From assembly GCF_014982855.1 (NCBI RefSeq), contig NZ_JADCKF010000003.1, positions 62,001-126,000 of the forward strand: a DNA stretch of 64,000 bases. Reading direction: 5' to 3'. Source of the DNA: Pseudoflavonifractor gallinarum. GTDB lineage: Bacteria; Bacillota; Clostridia; Oscillospirales; Oscillospiraceae. A program made the translations under genes and the position numbers. The notes below the pieces were generated by a model that worked only from the letters and a program-made list of their open reading frames with translations, did not search any database and was not told the origin of the DNA. Positions 43,254-52,543 of this stretch are shown in pieces (position 1 is the stretch's first letter; every line of letters starts with the position of its first letter).

Positions 43254-44488
43254 GCGGGACGCCGGTCTATACCGTGACCCAGGTCAACCAGTATATCAAG
43301 AGCATGCTGGACGGCGACAAGCTTTTGTCCGGCGTTTTTATTCGGGGGGAGATCTCCAACTATAAGCTCTACCCCTCGGGACACCACTATTTTTCCATGA
43401 AGGACGCGGAGGGAGCCATCCGGTGCGTCCTCTTCCGGCGGGAGGCGGTCAACCTGCGCTTCCGCCCCCAGAACGGCATGAAGGTCATCGCCTACGGCCG
43501 CATCACGGTATTCCCTCGGGACGGGCAGTACCAGCTCTATTGTAGCCAGCTGACGGCCGACGGCATCGGCGACCTCCATCTGGCCTTTGAGCAGTGCAAG
43601 GAAAAGCTCTACCGGGAGGGACTCTTTGACCCTGCCCGGAAAAAGCCGCTGCCCAAATTTCCCGGGAAAATCGCCCTCATCACCTCGCCCGCCGGGGCGG
43701 CGGTGCGGGATATGCTGCGCATCCTGAACGCCCGCTGGCCCATGGCCGAGGTGGTGGTCATCCCGGTGCGGGTGCAGGGGAGCGAAGCCCCCGGCGAGCT
43801 CTGTGCCGCCCTGGCCTGGGCCAACCGCCACCGGGTGGCCGACCTCATCATCACCGGACGGGGCGGCGGGTCCATGGAGGACCTGTGGGCCTTCAACGAC
43901 GAGGACGTGGCCCGGAGCATTTTCGCCTCGGAGATCCCGGTGATCTCTGCCGTGGGGCATGAGCCCGACGTGACCATCGCCGACTTTGTGGCCGATGTGC
44001 GGGCAGCCACGCCCTCCAACGGGGCGGAGCTGGCCGTCCCCGATCAAAACGACGTGTACGCCGCCCTCTTTCAGCTGGAGCGGCGCATGAACCGCGCCAT
44101 GGAGCGCAAGCTGGAGCTCTCCCGCACCCGGCTGGAGCGCATGGCTGAACGCCGGGTCCTCCGGGATCCCATGGCGCAGATTATGGACCGCCGGACCTGG
44201 CTTAGCTATCAGGGAGAGCGGCTGGGCCACGGTCTCTCTGCCGCCCTGAGTGGGGAGCGGGAGCGCCTGGCCCGGCTGGCCGCCGCCCTGGACGCCATGA
44301 GCCCGCTGAAGGTGCTGGGCCGGGGCTATGCCATCCCCAAGACGGAGGACGGGCATATCCTGCGCTCCAGCCGGGCGGTAGAGCCCGGGCAGCGGCTGTC
44401 GCTGACGGTGGCGGACGGTTCCATCGACTGCCGGGTAGAGCAGACGACGCATACAAAAGGAGTATCGCAATGGCGGAAAAAAAGCTGA
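43250..44488 (+). CDS. xseA: exodeoxyribonuclease VII large subunit
   Basis: 412 residues from GTG 43250, which overlaps the preceding stop. An N-terminal OB fold (YTVTQVNQYIKSMLDGDKLL) is followed by a catalytic domain with ALITSPAGAAVRDML, GRGGGSMEDLWAFNDE and SAVGHEPDVTIADFVAD. A coiled coil in the C-terminal half binds XseB. Degrades single-stranded DNA. The last 19 bases overlap xseB. Confidence 0.95.
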   Translation: MSGTPVYTVTQVNQYIKSMLDGDKLLSGVFIRGEISNYKLYPSGHHYFSMKDAEGAIRCVLFRREAVNLRFRPQNGMKVIAYGRITVFPRDGQYQLYCSQLTADGIGDLHLAFEQCKEKLYREGLFDPARKKPLPKFPGKIALITSPAGAAVRDMLRILNARWPMAEVVVIPVRVQGSEAPGELCAALAWANRHRVADLIITGRGGGSMEDLWAFNDEDVARSIFASEIPVISAVGHEPDVTIADFVADVRAATPSNGAELAVPDQNDVYAALFQLERRMNRAMERKLELSRTRLERMAERRVLRDPMAQIMDRRTWLSYQGERLGHGLSAALSGERERLARLAAALDAMSPLKVLGRGYAIPKTEDGHILRSSRAVEPGQRLSLTVADGSIDCRVEQTTHTKGVSQWRKKS

Positions 44489-44709
44489 CCTTTGAACAGG
44501 CTGCCGCCCGGCTGGAGGAGATCGTCCGCCAGCTGGAGCAGGGCGACGCGCCGCTGGAGGAATCCATGACCCTCTTTGAAGAGGGAACGGCGCTCATGAA
44601 AAAATGTACCACCATGCTGGACCGGGCGGAGCAGAAGGTCCGCAAGCTGACCGCCGGGCCGGATGGCGCTCCGGTGGAGGAGCCCATGGACAAGGAGGGG
44701 ACGGTATGA
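44470..44709 (+). CDS. xseB: exodeoxyribonuclease VII small subunit
   Basis: 79 residues. LTFEQAAARLEEIVRQLEQG and LEESMTLFEEGTALMKKC are the family's paired helices. It overlaps xseA by 19 bases and ispA by four. Confidence 0.95.
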   Translation: MAEKKLTFEQAAARLEEIVRQLEQGDAPLEESMTLFEEGTALMKKCTTMLDRAEQKVRKLTAGPDGAPVEEPMDKEGTV

Positions 44710-45584
44710 CCCACGCAGAGAGAATGCAGCAGGACCGGGAGCAGGTGGAGCGTTGGCTCCGGCAGTGCTTTGCGGGACGAGAGCCCCATGGAGATATTTA
44801 TGACGCCATGGAGTACAGTCTCCTGGCGGGCGGGAAGCGGCTGCGCCCCATCCTGCTTCTGGAGACCTGCCGGATGTGCGGCGGCGACGCGGAAGCGGTG
44901 CTGCCCTTTGCCTGTGCAGTAGAAATGCTTCACACCTATTCTCTCATTCACGACGACCTGCCCTGCATGGACAATGACGATCTGCGCCGGGGCCGGCCCA
45001 CCAACCACAAGGTCTACGGTGAGGCCACGGCGGTGCTGGCCGGAGACGGGCTCCTCACCGCCTGCTTTGAGACCATGCTGGAGGCCCAGGTGGACCTGCC
45101 TGCCGAGCGCATCGTGGCCGCCGCGGGCTGTCTGGCCCGCGCCGCAGGCGCCCGGGGCATGGTGGGCGGACAGGTGCTGGACATGGCCGGCGAGGGACAT
45201 GCTCTGGCCCTGGCGGAAGTGGAGGAACTGCAGCAGCTCAAGACGGGCGCGCTCATCTCCGCGGCCGCCGAGATGGGCTGCATCCTGGCCGGGGGCAGCG
45301 AGGACCAGCGCGCCGCGGTCCGCCGCTACGCCCAGAAGCTGGGCCTTGCCTTCCAGATCCAGGACGACATTCTGGACGTGGAGGGGGACGAGACCCTGAT
45401 GGGCAAGCCCCTCGGTTCCGATCAGGAGAATGAAAAGACCACCTTTGTCACCCTCAAGGGAGTCGAGACCTGCCGGGAGCTGGTGGCAAAGCTGACACAG
45501 GAGGCGATGGAGGCGCTCTCTGCCTTCCCCGATCCGTCTTTCCTGTGCTGGCTGGCGGAGTCCCTGGTGGGACGCAAGAACTGA
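44706..45584 (+). CDS. ispA: farnesyl/geranyl diphosphate synthase (polyprenyl synthetase)
   Basis: 292 residues. Both Asp-rich motifs are present: DDLPCMDND (near 88) and DDILDVEGD (near 220). GGKRLRPILLLETC binds the isopentenyl substrate. The residues before the first motif fit a short-chain synthase. It condenses DMAPP and IPP for isoprenoids, with dxs nearby supplying precursors. ATG 44706 overlaps the xseB stop. Confidence 0.93.
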   Translation: MTHAERMQQDREQVERWLRQCFAGREPHGDIYDAMEYSLLAGGKRLRPILLLETCRMCGGDAEAVLPFACAVEMLHTYSLIHDDLPCMDNDDLRRGRPTNHKVYGEATAVLAGDGLLTACFETMLEAQVDLPAERIVAAAGCLARAAGARGMVGGQVLDMAGEGHALALAEVEELQQLKTGALISAAAEMGCILAGGSEDQRAAVRRYAQKLGLAFQIQDDILDVEGDETLMGKPLGSDQENEKTTFVTLKGVETCRELVAKLTQEAMEALSAFPDPSFLCWLAESLVGRKN

Positions 45585-45601
45585 GAAACGGGGCGCTGTC
45601 C

Positions 45602-46069
45602 ATGAACGTAAAGAATGTGACCGATGTTCTGACCGGAAATCTGATCCTGAATCTCTCCATCCTGGCCTGGGCGATGGCGCAGGTGCTGAAGGTCCTGACG
45701 GTGCTCATTACCAAGCACCGCTGGGACTGGCGCCACATCCTCTCCAGTGGAGGGATGCCCAGCTCCCATTCGGCCTTTGTCTGTTCCTGCGCGGCCTCGG
45801 TGGGCATGGTGGAGGGCTTCAGCACCGTCACCTTTGCCATTGCCGCGGTGGTGGCCATCGTCGTGATGTATGACGCGTCCAACGTCCGGCGGGCCGCGGG
45901 AGAGCAGGCCAAGATCCTCAACTACATGATGGATCACTGGAAGGAAATGCGGCCGGAGTTTTTCGGTAAAGAACTCAAGGAGCTGCTGGGACATACGCCG
46001 TTCCAGGTACTGATGGGCGGATTGCTGGGCATTGCCATCGGTCTGGGCGGCGTCTGGCTGTGGGGTTGA
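45602..46069 (+). CDS. divergent PAP2 family (DUF212, YuiD-like) membrane protein
   Basis: 155 residues with about four membrane helices and the signature SSGGMPSSHSAFVCSCA, then YDASNVRRAAGEQA. The PSSH motif recalls PAP2 phosphatases and suggests action on a phospholipid or prenyl phosphate. It sits between ispA and dxs, which fits prenyl-phosphate metabolism. The ribosome site is weak. Confidence 0.88.
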   Translation: MNVKNVTDVLTGNLILNLSILAWAMAQVLKVLTVLITKHRWDWRHILSSGGMPSSHSAFVCSCAASVGMVEGFSTVTFAIAAVVAIVVMYDASNVRRAAGEQAKILNYMMDHWKEMRPEFFGKELKELLGHTPFQVLMGGLLGIAIGLGGVWLWG

Positions 46070-46149
46070 CCGAATTACTCCACAAAAGAAAATTTTTGTT
46101 GAGTAATAGAGCGCGGTGGATCTCACACCGAGCATATGGAGGCGGTAGT

Positions 46150-48009
46150 ATCATTACATTCGAGGATAACATTCCCGATCTACATCATATCAGCGATGCC
46201 GAGGCCGAGGCGCTGTGCGCCCGTCTTCGGGGGGATCTGCTGCAAATCGTCTCACAGACCGGAGGACACCTGGGCTCCAACCTGGGTGCAGTGGAGATCA
46301 CAGTGGCCATCCACCGGGTCTTTGACACCAGCCGGGACCGCATCCTGTTCGATGTGGGACACCAGTGCTACATCCATAAGATGCTGACCGGCCGCAGGGA
46401 GGCCATGAAGACCCTGCGTACCTTTGGCGGTCTGGCCGGTTTTCCCAAGCCGTCGGAGAGCGTCCACGACGCATTCATCGCGGGACATGCCTCCGACTCC
46501 GTGTCGGTGGCGGTTGGCATGGCCCACGCCCGGACGCGGATGGGGGAGAAGTACCATGTCCTGGCCCTCATCGGCGACGGCGCGCTTACGGGAGGACTGG
46601 CCTATGAGGGCCTCTCCAATGCCGGGGACAGCAAGGAGCCCCTCATCGTAATCCTCAACGACAACGGCATGTCCATCACGAAAAACGTGGGCGGCGTGGC
46701 CGAGCACCTGGCCCGCCAGCGGCTCAAGCCTCAGTATCTGCGCTTTAAAAAGGGCTACCGGAAGCTGATGGGGAAGCTGCCCGGCGGAGGGCATATCTAC
46801 CGGTTCACCCACAAGCTCAAGACGGCCATCAAGGGCACCCTCCTCCCGTGCAGTATGTTCGAGGAGATGGGCTTCACCTATCTGGGACCGGTGGACGGCC
46901 ACGATGTGCGCAGGCTCACCCGTCTGCTCCAGTACGCCAAGGATATCGACGGTCCAGTCCTGCTCCACATCAGGACTGTAAAGGGAAAAGGCTATGCACC
47001 TGCTGAGCGAAATCCGGACCGGTTCCACGGCGTGAGCCGGTTCTGTCTGGAGACCGGTGAGCCGGTCCAGCCCTCCAAACGTGACTTCTCCAAGGCCTTT
47101 GGGGAGGCCATGTGCGCCCTGGCGGAAGAGGATGAGCGGGTATGCGCCATCTCGGCCGCCATGGTCCCCGGGACCGGGCTCCACGACTTCTTTGAACGCT
47201 TTCCGGAGCGCTCCTTTGACGTGGGGATCGCGGAGGGACATGCGGTCTCCATGGCGGCCGGCATGGCCAAGCAGGGGATGCTTCCGGTCTTTGCCGTCTA
47301 CTCCTCCTTCCTGCAGCGGGCCTATGACATGCTGGTCCACGATGTGGGCATCCAGGGACTCCATGTGGTCTTTGGGGTGGACCGGGCCGGCCTGGTGGGC
47401 GCCGACGGCGAGACCCACCACGGCACTCTGGACCCCGCCTTTCTGGACACCATCCCCGGGATGACGGTACTGTGCCCGGCCAGCTTTGCGGAGGTCTCTT
47501 CCATGCTCCGCTACGCCCTCTTCCAGTGTACCGGCCCGGTGGCTCTGCGCTATCCCCGGGGCGGCGAAGGGGAGTACCGGGGCGACGCCGGACCGGAGAC
47601 CGCGATCCTGCGCACCGGCGGGGACCTCACGCTGGTGGGGTACGGCACCCTCATCAACGAGGTGCTCCAGAGCGCCGCGCAGCTGTCGGAATTGGGCATA
47701 GAAGCAGAAGTTGTAAAGGTGGGACGCATTACACTGTTCGACCCCGCTCCCATCCTGGATTCCGTCCGGAAAACCGGCTACCTTCTGGTGGCGGAGGAGA
47801 GCAATGCCTCCAACTGCATCGGCCAGCGTCTGGCGGCCGATCTGCTGCTGCAAAACATACCTGTAAAGGGAATTGCTTTACAGAATCTTGGCAACCGATT
47901 CATTCCCCACGGCACCGTGGAACAGCTGCGCGAGCTGTGCGGACTGCGGGCGGAACAACTGACAAAACGTGCGGAGGAGGTTCTGCGGCATGGCAAAAAA
48001 GAGACTTGA
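46150..48009 (+). CDS. dxs: 1-deoxy-D-xylulose-5-phosphate synthase
   Basis: About 619 residues. First enzyme of the MEP isoprenoid pathway; thiamine diphosphate dependent. GGHLGSNLGAVEIT, FDVGHQCYIHKMLTGR, IGDGALTGG, and the later FGVDRAGLVGADGETHHG are typical. No ATG or GTG stands at the normal N-terminus. GGAGG (46138-46142) is seven bases before ATC 46150 and ten before ATT 46153, giving ITFEDNIPDLHHISD at the expected place. The upstream in-frame GTG 46060 and TTGs lack a ribosome site. The start is therefore uncertain. Confidence 0.9.
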   Translation: MITFEDNIPDLHHISDAEAEALCARLRGDLLQIVSQTGGHLGSNLGAVEITVAIHRVFDTSRDRILFDVGHQCYIHKMLTGRREAMKTLRTFGGLAGFPKPSESVHDAFIAGHASDSVSVAVGMAHARTRMGEKYHVLALIGDGALTGGLAYEGLSNAGDSKEPLIVILNDNGMSITKNVGGVAEHLARQRLKPQYLRFKKGYRKLMGKLPGGGHIYRFTHKLKTAIKGTLLPCSMFEEMGFTYLGPVDGHDVRRLTRLLQYAKDIDGPVLLHIRTVKGKGYAPAERNPDRFHGVSRFCLETGEPVQPSKRDFSKAFGEAMCALAEEDERVCAISAAMVPGTGLHDFFERFPERSFDVGIAEGHAVSMAAGMAKQGMLPVFAVYSSFLQRAYDMLVHDVGIQGLHVVFGVDRAGLVGADGETHHGTLDPAFLDTIPGMTVLCPASFAEVSSMLRYALFQCTGPVALRYPRGGEGEYRGDAGPETAILRTGGDLTLVGYGTLINEVLQSAAQLSELGIEAEVVKVGRITLFDPAPILDSVRKTGYLLVAEESNASNCIGQRLAADLLLQNIPVKGIALQNLGNRFIPHGTVEQLRELCGLRAEQLTKRAEEVLRHGKKET

Positions 48010-48799
48010 TGTGCTGCTGACGGAACAGGGATATTTTGAGAGCCGGCAGAAGGCGCAGGCCACCATCATGAGCGGCCTGGTCTTTGTCAACGGCCAGCGG
48101 GTGGACAAGGCGGGGGCCTCCATTGCGGAGGACGCCCAGATCGAAGTGCGGGGGAAGGCCATCCCCTATGTGAGCCGGGGCGGGCTGAAGCTGGAGAAGG
48201 CCATGAAGGTCTTTCCCGTCCGCCTGGACGGCAAGATCTGTGCCGACATCGGCGCGTCCACCGGCGGCTTTTCCGACTGTATGCTGCAAAACGGCGCGGC
48301 CAAGGTCTATGCGGTGGACACCGGGTATGGAAAGCTGGACTGGAAGATCCGCAGCGACCCCAGGGTGGTGGCGCTGGAGCGGACCAACGCCCGGTATCTG
48401 ACTCATGAGCAGGTGCCCGACGAGCTGGACTTTGCCTCGGTGGATGTGTCCTTCATCTCCCTGCGCCTGATCCTGCCCGCCCTGCGGGGGGTCCTGAAGG
48501 AGGACGGCTCCGTGGTCTGCCTGGTCAAGCCCCAGTTTGAGGCCGGCCGGGACAAGGTGGGCAAGAAGGGGGTCGTCCGGGACCCCAAGGTCCACCTGGA
48601 GGTCCTGGAGCACTTTCTGGAGCACGCCAGAGAGGCGGATTTCACCGTGCGGGACATGACCTACTCTCCCATCAAGGGACCGGAGGGGAACATCGAATAT
48701 CTGGGCTATCTGACGGTGGGCGCGGGCGAGGACTGGAGCGGAGATCTGAAGGCTCTGGTGGCCGAATCTCATGAGACATTGGAGGAGCATACGCCGTGA
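47990..48799 (+). CDS. tlyA: TlyA family rRNA methyltransferase / hemolysin-like protein
   Basis: 269 residues. An S4 RNA-binding domain (about 3-60, RLDVLLTEQGYFESRQKAQATI) is joined to an FtsJ-like methyltransferase with the SAM motif ADIGASTGGFSDCML. It probably 2'-O-methylates rRNA. GGAGG precedes ATG 47990, which lies inside the dxs 3' end. Overlaps nadK by four bases. Confidence 0.93.
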   Translation: MAKKRLDVLLTEQGYFESRQKAQATIMSGLVFVNGQRVDKAGASIAEDAQIEVRGKAIPYVSRGGLKLEKAMKVFPVRLDGKICADIGASTGGFSDCMLQNGAAKVYAVDTGYGKLDWKIRSDPRVVALERTNARYLTHEQVPDELDFASVDVSFISLRLILPALRGVLKEDGSVVCLVKPQFEAGRDKVGKKGVVRDPKVHLEVLEHFLEHAREADFTVRDMTYSPIKGPEGNIEYLGYLTVGAGEDWSGDLKALVAESHETLEEHTP

Positions 48800-49659
48800 A
48801 GATTGTACTCAGCCCCAATCCATTCCGGGATAAGGGATTGAAAGCGGCCCAGTCTGCCGCCCGCATTCTCAACAACGCCGGGGTGGATACCCGGATCTGC
48901 CTGCCCTTCTCCACCGAGGGGACCGACATCAAATTTCCCCGGCAGGTGGAGTGCTGCGACATGCAGAAGGAGCTGCCCGACGCCGATATCCTCATCTGCT
49001 TCGGCGGGGACGGGACCATCCTCCACGCCGCCAAGGACGCCAACGCCTTCGGCATCCCCATCCTGGGGGTCAACATGGGAAGCGTGGGCTTTATGGCCGA
49101 GGTGGAGCAGAGCGAACTCTCCCTCCTCTCCAAGCTGGCGGTGGGAAAATACACCGTGGAGTCCCGTATGATGCTCACGGTGGAGATCCGCCGGGACGGA
49201 AAGACCGTCTTCTCCGACCTGGCCCTCAACGACGCGGTCATCACCAAGGGCGCGGTGGCCCGGGTGGTGGAGATGGAGGTGCGCAGCGACAAGGTGCCCA
49301 TCACCGCCTTCTCGGGGGACGGCGTCATCATCAGCACCCCCACCGGTTCCACCGCCTACTCCATGTCCGCGGGGGGGCCCATCGTGGAACCCACGGCGGA
49401 AAACATCATCGTCACGCCCATCTGCCCCCACGTGGTCAACGCCCGCTCCTTCGTGCTGGACCACCGCCGGGCCGTGACCGTCCGGATGCGCTGCATGAGC
49501 CGGAAGACCGCCTATCTCTCGGTGGACGGCGGAAAGGCCTTCAAGCTCAACGGGGGCGACATCATGCACATCCGGCAGGCTGACACCAAGACCAACCTGG
49601 TCCGGCTGACCGGCCGGAGCTTTTACGAAATCATCACGCAGAAACTGGGGAGGATGTAA
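48796..49659 (+). CDS. nadK: NAD kinase
   Basis: 287 residues from GTG 48796. ILICFGGDGTILHAAKDA and TPTGSTAYSMSAGGPIVEP are the ATP and NAD sites of the family. Makes NADP. The GTG overlaps the tlyA stop; argR follows two bases later. Confidence 0.95.
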   Translation: MKIVLSPNPFRDKGLKAAQSAARILNNAGVDTRICLPFSTEGTDIKFPRQVECCDMQKELPDADILICFGGDGTILHAAKDANAFGIPILGVNMGSVGFMAEVEQSELSLLSKLAVGKYTVESRMMLTVEIRRDGKTVFSDLALNDAVITKGAVARVVEMEVRSDKVPITAFSGDGVIISTPTGSTAYSMSAGGPIVEPTAENIIVTPICPHVVNARSFVLDHRRAVTVRMRCMSRKTAYLSVDGGKAFKLNGGDIMHIRQADTKTNLVRLTGRSFYEIITQKLGRM

Positions 49660-49660
49660 T

Positions 49661-50113
49661 ATGAAGGGAAAGCGTCAACAGGAGATCCTTCGTATCATTG
49701 AAGAGCACGACGTAGAGACCCAGGACCAGCTTCTGGCCGAGCTGAGGGCGCGGGGGGTGCAGTCCACCCAGGCCACCATCTCCCGGGACATCAAGGAGCT
49801 CCATCTCATCAAGGAGCTGACCGGCTTTGGTACTTACCGCTATGCCGTGTCCGAGCGCAAGGTGTCCCTGAACCTGGCCGGACGCCTGCGCACCATCTTC
49901 AAGGAGGGCGTGACCTCCTTTGATGTGGCGCAGAACATCGTGGTGCTCAAGACCATGCCGGGTCTCGCCTCGGCGGCGGCGGCGGCCATCGACGGAATGG
50001 AGATCGCCGATCTGGTGGGCAGCCTGGCGGGCGACGACACCGCCATCCTCATCATGCGCACCAACGAGTCGGCCATCGAATTCTGCGACGAGATCCACAA
50101 GATGCTGAAATAA
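49661..50113 (+). CDS. argR: arginine repressor ArgR
   Basis: 150 residues. An N-terminal winged helix (RQQEILRIIEEHDVETQDQL, QSTQATISRDIKEL) and a C-terminal hexamer domain with the arginine-binding GSLAGDDTAILIM. The argR-recN order is conserved in Firmicutes. Confidence 0.95.
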   Translation: MKGKRQQEILRIIEEHDVETQDQLLAELRARGVQSTQATISRDIKELHLIKELTGFGTYRYAVSERKVSLNLAGRLRTIFKEGVTSFDVAQNIVVLKTMPGLASAAAAAIDGMEIADLVGSLAGDDTAILIMRTNESAIEFCDEIHKMLK

Positions 50114-50142
50114 ATCCGCCGCCATCCCTTTGGAGGTATGCC

Positions 50143-51843
50143 ATGCTCTCTCTGCTTCACATCGAGAATATTGCGGTCATTGAGTCGGTGGATATCCAGT
50201 TCGATTCCGGCTTCAATGTCCTCACCGGCGAGACCGGCGCGGGCAAATCCATTGTGATCGACGCCATCAGCGCCATCATCGGCGCCCGGACCAGCCGGGA
50301 TCTCATCCGCACCGGGGCCAAGAGCGCCCGGGTGGAGGCCCAGTTCACCCAGGTCCAGCCCATGCCCTGGCTGGAGGAGAACGGCCTCTCCCTGGATGGG
50401 AGCGGGAGCCTTGTCATCCAGCGGGAGATCCAGAGCGACGGAAAGAATATCTGCCGGGTAAACGGGCGGCTCCTCAATGTGAGCCAGCTGCGGGAGCTGG
50501 GGCAGCAGCTGGTCAACATCCACGGCCAGCACGACGGACAGCAGCTGCTGGATGAGAGCTGCCACCTGTCCTACCTGGACAGCTTCGGAGAGACCGAATC
50601 CCTTCTGACCCCCTATCAGGAGACCTTTCGGGAGCTGACCGCCATCCGCCGGGAGATCGCCTCCCTCCAGATGGACGACGCGGTCAAGTCCCGGCGGATG
50701 GACAGCCTCCACTTCCAGATCGGCGAGCTGGAGCGGGCCGACCTGAAGGAGGGCGAGGAGGAGAGCCTCACCGAGCGTCGCACCCTGCTGCGCAACGCCG
50801 AGCGGCTCATCTCCGCCGTGGAGGGGGCCCATTTCGCCCTCTCCGGGGACGACGAGCGGGAGGGAGCGGCCTCCCTCATCGCCGCTGCCGAGGGCTCCCT
50901 CTCCAGCGTGTCCGGGATGAGCGAGGAGATCGCCGGGGTGACCGAGCGCCTGGTGGAGCTGCGCTCCGCTGCCGAGGACGCGGCCGAGCTGGTCCGGGAC
51001 CTACGGGAGTCCTTTTCCTTTGAGCCGGGGGAGCTGGACGAGATCGAGAGCCGTCTGGACGTGCTCTACCGGCTCAAAAAGAAGTACGGCAACAGCGTGA
51101 GCGAGATGCTCGCCTATCTGGAGAAATGCCGGGCTGAGCTCTCCGAGATCGAGTACTCCAGCGACACCATCGCCAAGCTGGAGCAGCGGAAGGCGGCCGT
51201 CCTGGCCAAGGCCAAACGCCAGGCCGAGGCCCTCTCGGCCCGGCGGCGGGAGGCGGCCGAGGCCCTGCGGGAGCGCATCCAGTCCGAGCTGCGCCAGCTG
51301 GACATGCCCAAGGTCCGCTTTCAGGTGGACTTTTCCCCCAGGGGCGGGGAGTTTGGCATGGACGAGACCGGCATGGATGAGGTGCAGTTCCTCATGTCGG
51401 CCAACGTGGGGGAGGACCTCAAGCCCATCCAGCGCATCGCCTCGGGCGGCGAGCTCTCCCGCATCATGCTGGCCCTCAAGAACGTGCTGGCGGAAAATGA
51501 GGCGGTGGCCACGCTGATCTTTGACGAGGTGGACACCGGTGTATCCGGCCGGGCGGCCCAGAAGGTGGCCGAGAAGATGGCCGACGTGGCGGGGCACAAG
51601 CAGGTGCTCTGCGTGACCCATCTGCCCCAGATCGCCGCCATGGCGGACACCCACTTCTCCGTGGTGAAGGGGGAGCGGAAGGGGCGGACCTACACCGAGG
51701 TGGAGCTCCTGACCCGCACCCGGCGGACCGAGGAGCTGGCCCGGCTCACCGGCGGGGCCCACATCACCCCGGCCATCCTGGCCGGAGCGGAGGAGCTGCT
51801 CTCGGCTGCCGAGGGGTACAAGGCGGCCAGACGGGGGTGCTGA
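50143..51843 (+). CDS. recN: DNA repair protein RecN
   Basis: 566 residues, SMC-like. Walker A GETGAGKSIVID (near 30), a central coiled coil, the ABC signature ASGGELSRIMLALK, and Walker B TLIFDEVDTGVSG near the C-terminus. Acts early at double-strand breaks. Last gene of the block; spoIVB and spo0A, which often follow recN, are not here. Confidence 0.96.
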   Translation: MLSLLHIENIAVIESVDIQFDSGFNVLTGETGAGKSIVIDAISAIIGARTSRDLIRTGAKSARVEAQFTQVQPMPWLEENGLSLDGSGSLVIQREIQSDGKNICRVNGRLLNVSQLRELGQQLVNIHGQHDGQQLLDESCHLSYLDSFGETESLLTPYQETFRELTAIRREIASLQMDDAVKSRRMDSLHFQIGELERADLKEGEEESLTERRTLLRNAERLISAVEGAHFALSGDDEREGAASLIAAAEGSLSSVSGMSEEIAGVTERLVELRSAAEDAAELVRDLRESFSFEPGELDEIESRLDVLYRLKKKYGNSVSEMLAYLEKCRAELSEIEYSSDTIAKLEQRKAAVLAKAKRQAEALSARRREAAEALRERIQSELRQLDMPKVRFQVDFSPRGGEFGMDETGMDEVQFLMSANVGEDLKPIQRIASGGELSRIMLALKNVLAENEAVATLIFDEVDTGVSGRAAQKVAEKMADVAGHKQVLCVTHLPQIAAMADTHFSVVKGERKGRTYTEVELLTRTRRTEELARLTGGAHITPAILAGAEELLSAAEGYKAARRGC

Positions 51844-51870
51844 CTGTCCGCCGCACGCGGAAATCTCTAT

Positions 51871-51899
51871 TTGACAAACCGGGAGGACTGCGCTATAAT
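51871..51899 (+). promoter_or_regulatory. consensus promoter of the tyrosine T-box transcript
   Basis: TTGACA (51871-51876) and TATAAT (51894-51899) are both perfect and 17 bases apart. Confidence 0.9.
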
Positions 51900-51906
51900 A
51901 CATCTC

Positions 51907-52175
51907 AATCACTGTGATGATGGGGAGAAGTAACGGCCCCACCGCTGCAAAGAGAGCCTCTGGATCGGTGAAAAGAGGAGAGCGGACGCCGTGAATACAC
52001 CCCGGAGCAGCCCCCTGAACGCTCAGGTCAAATAGGGAGGGTCGGGTGCGCCCGTTATCGCGCTGGGAGTGTGATGGCACTCGACGAGGTCTCCCGCCGT
52101 GAGGGGGAGACGAACCAGAGGTGGTACCGCGTGATCCACGCCCTCTGTCCGAATGGGGACAGAGGGCGTTTTTTT
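51907..52175 (+). promoter_or_regulatory. tyrosine-specific T-box leader RNA
   Basis: The T-box sequence AACCAGAGGTGGTACCGCG is at 52113-52131. A stem I region starts near 51910, and its specifier loop (GTGAATACAC) gives TAC, tyrosine, at 51996-51998. The intrinsic terminator follows at 52139-52175. Uncharged tRNA-Tyr should pair with the T-box and favour the antiterminator. The leader controls the zinc-ribbon gene and tyrS. Confidence 0.93.
52139..52175 (+). terminator. T-box conditional terminator
   Basis: CGCCCTCTGTCC (52139-52150) pairs with GGACAGAGGGCG (52157-52168), followed by seven T. Confidence 0.92.
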
Positions 52176-52193
52176 GCGAAAAGGGGGGAGAAT

Positions 52194-52493
52194 ATGGAGC
52201 GGGATACCTGCATCCGCTGCGGCGGTACGATGGCGCCCATGGGATCACATTTTCTGAAGAAAGGTGCTCCCGGCTGGCATCTGCGGGGCAACCTGGAGCA
52301 TTTCGACGGGGAGAATCTCCTGCCGGTCGAGGTCTGGTGCTGCCAGAACTGCCGCCGGCTGGATTTTTACCTGGATGAGAGCGCTTCCGGCAGCTCCGGC
52401 TCCGGTATCGCCCAGACCCGCTGTCCTGTCTGCGGAACGCTCCATGATCTGGATGACCCCAAATGTCCCCACTGCGGAACGCGGCTCTATTAA
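52194..52493 (+). CDS. zinc-ribbon protein between the Tyr T-box and tyrS
   Basis: 99 residues from ATG 52194 (GGGGGGAG ribosome site). Four CxxC pairs are visible: CIRC near residue 4, CQNC (followed by RRLDFYLDE), CPVC and CPHC. That is enough for two zinc sites. The middle has the phrase [21 protein letters not shown] larger frame upstream overlaps the T-box and is not a gene. It is co-controlled with tyrS by tyrosine starvation. Role unknown. Confidence 0.85.
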   Translation: MERDTCIRCGGTMAPMGSHFLKKGAPGWHLRGNLEHFDGENLLPVEVWCCQNCRRLDFYLDESASGSSGSGIAQTRCPVCGTLHDLDDPKCPHCGTRLY

Positions 52494-52543
52494 ACTGTAA
52501 CAAAACGGATTCCCATCAGAATCCGATCAAAGGAGAATGGAAG

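Noticed and set aside
52071-52193. Upstream extension of the zinc-ribbon frame
   Set aside because: It runs through the T-box sequence and terminator, which are non-coding RNA.
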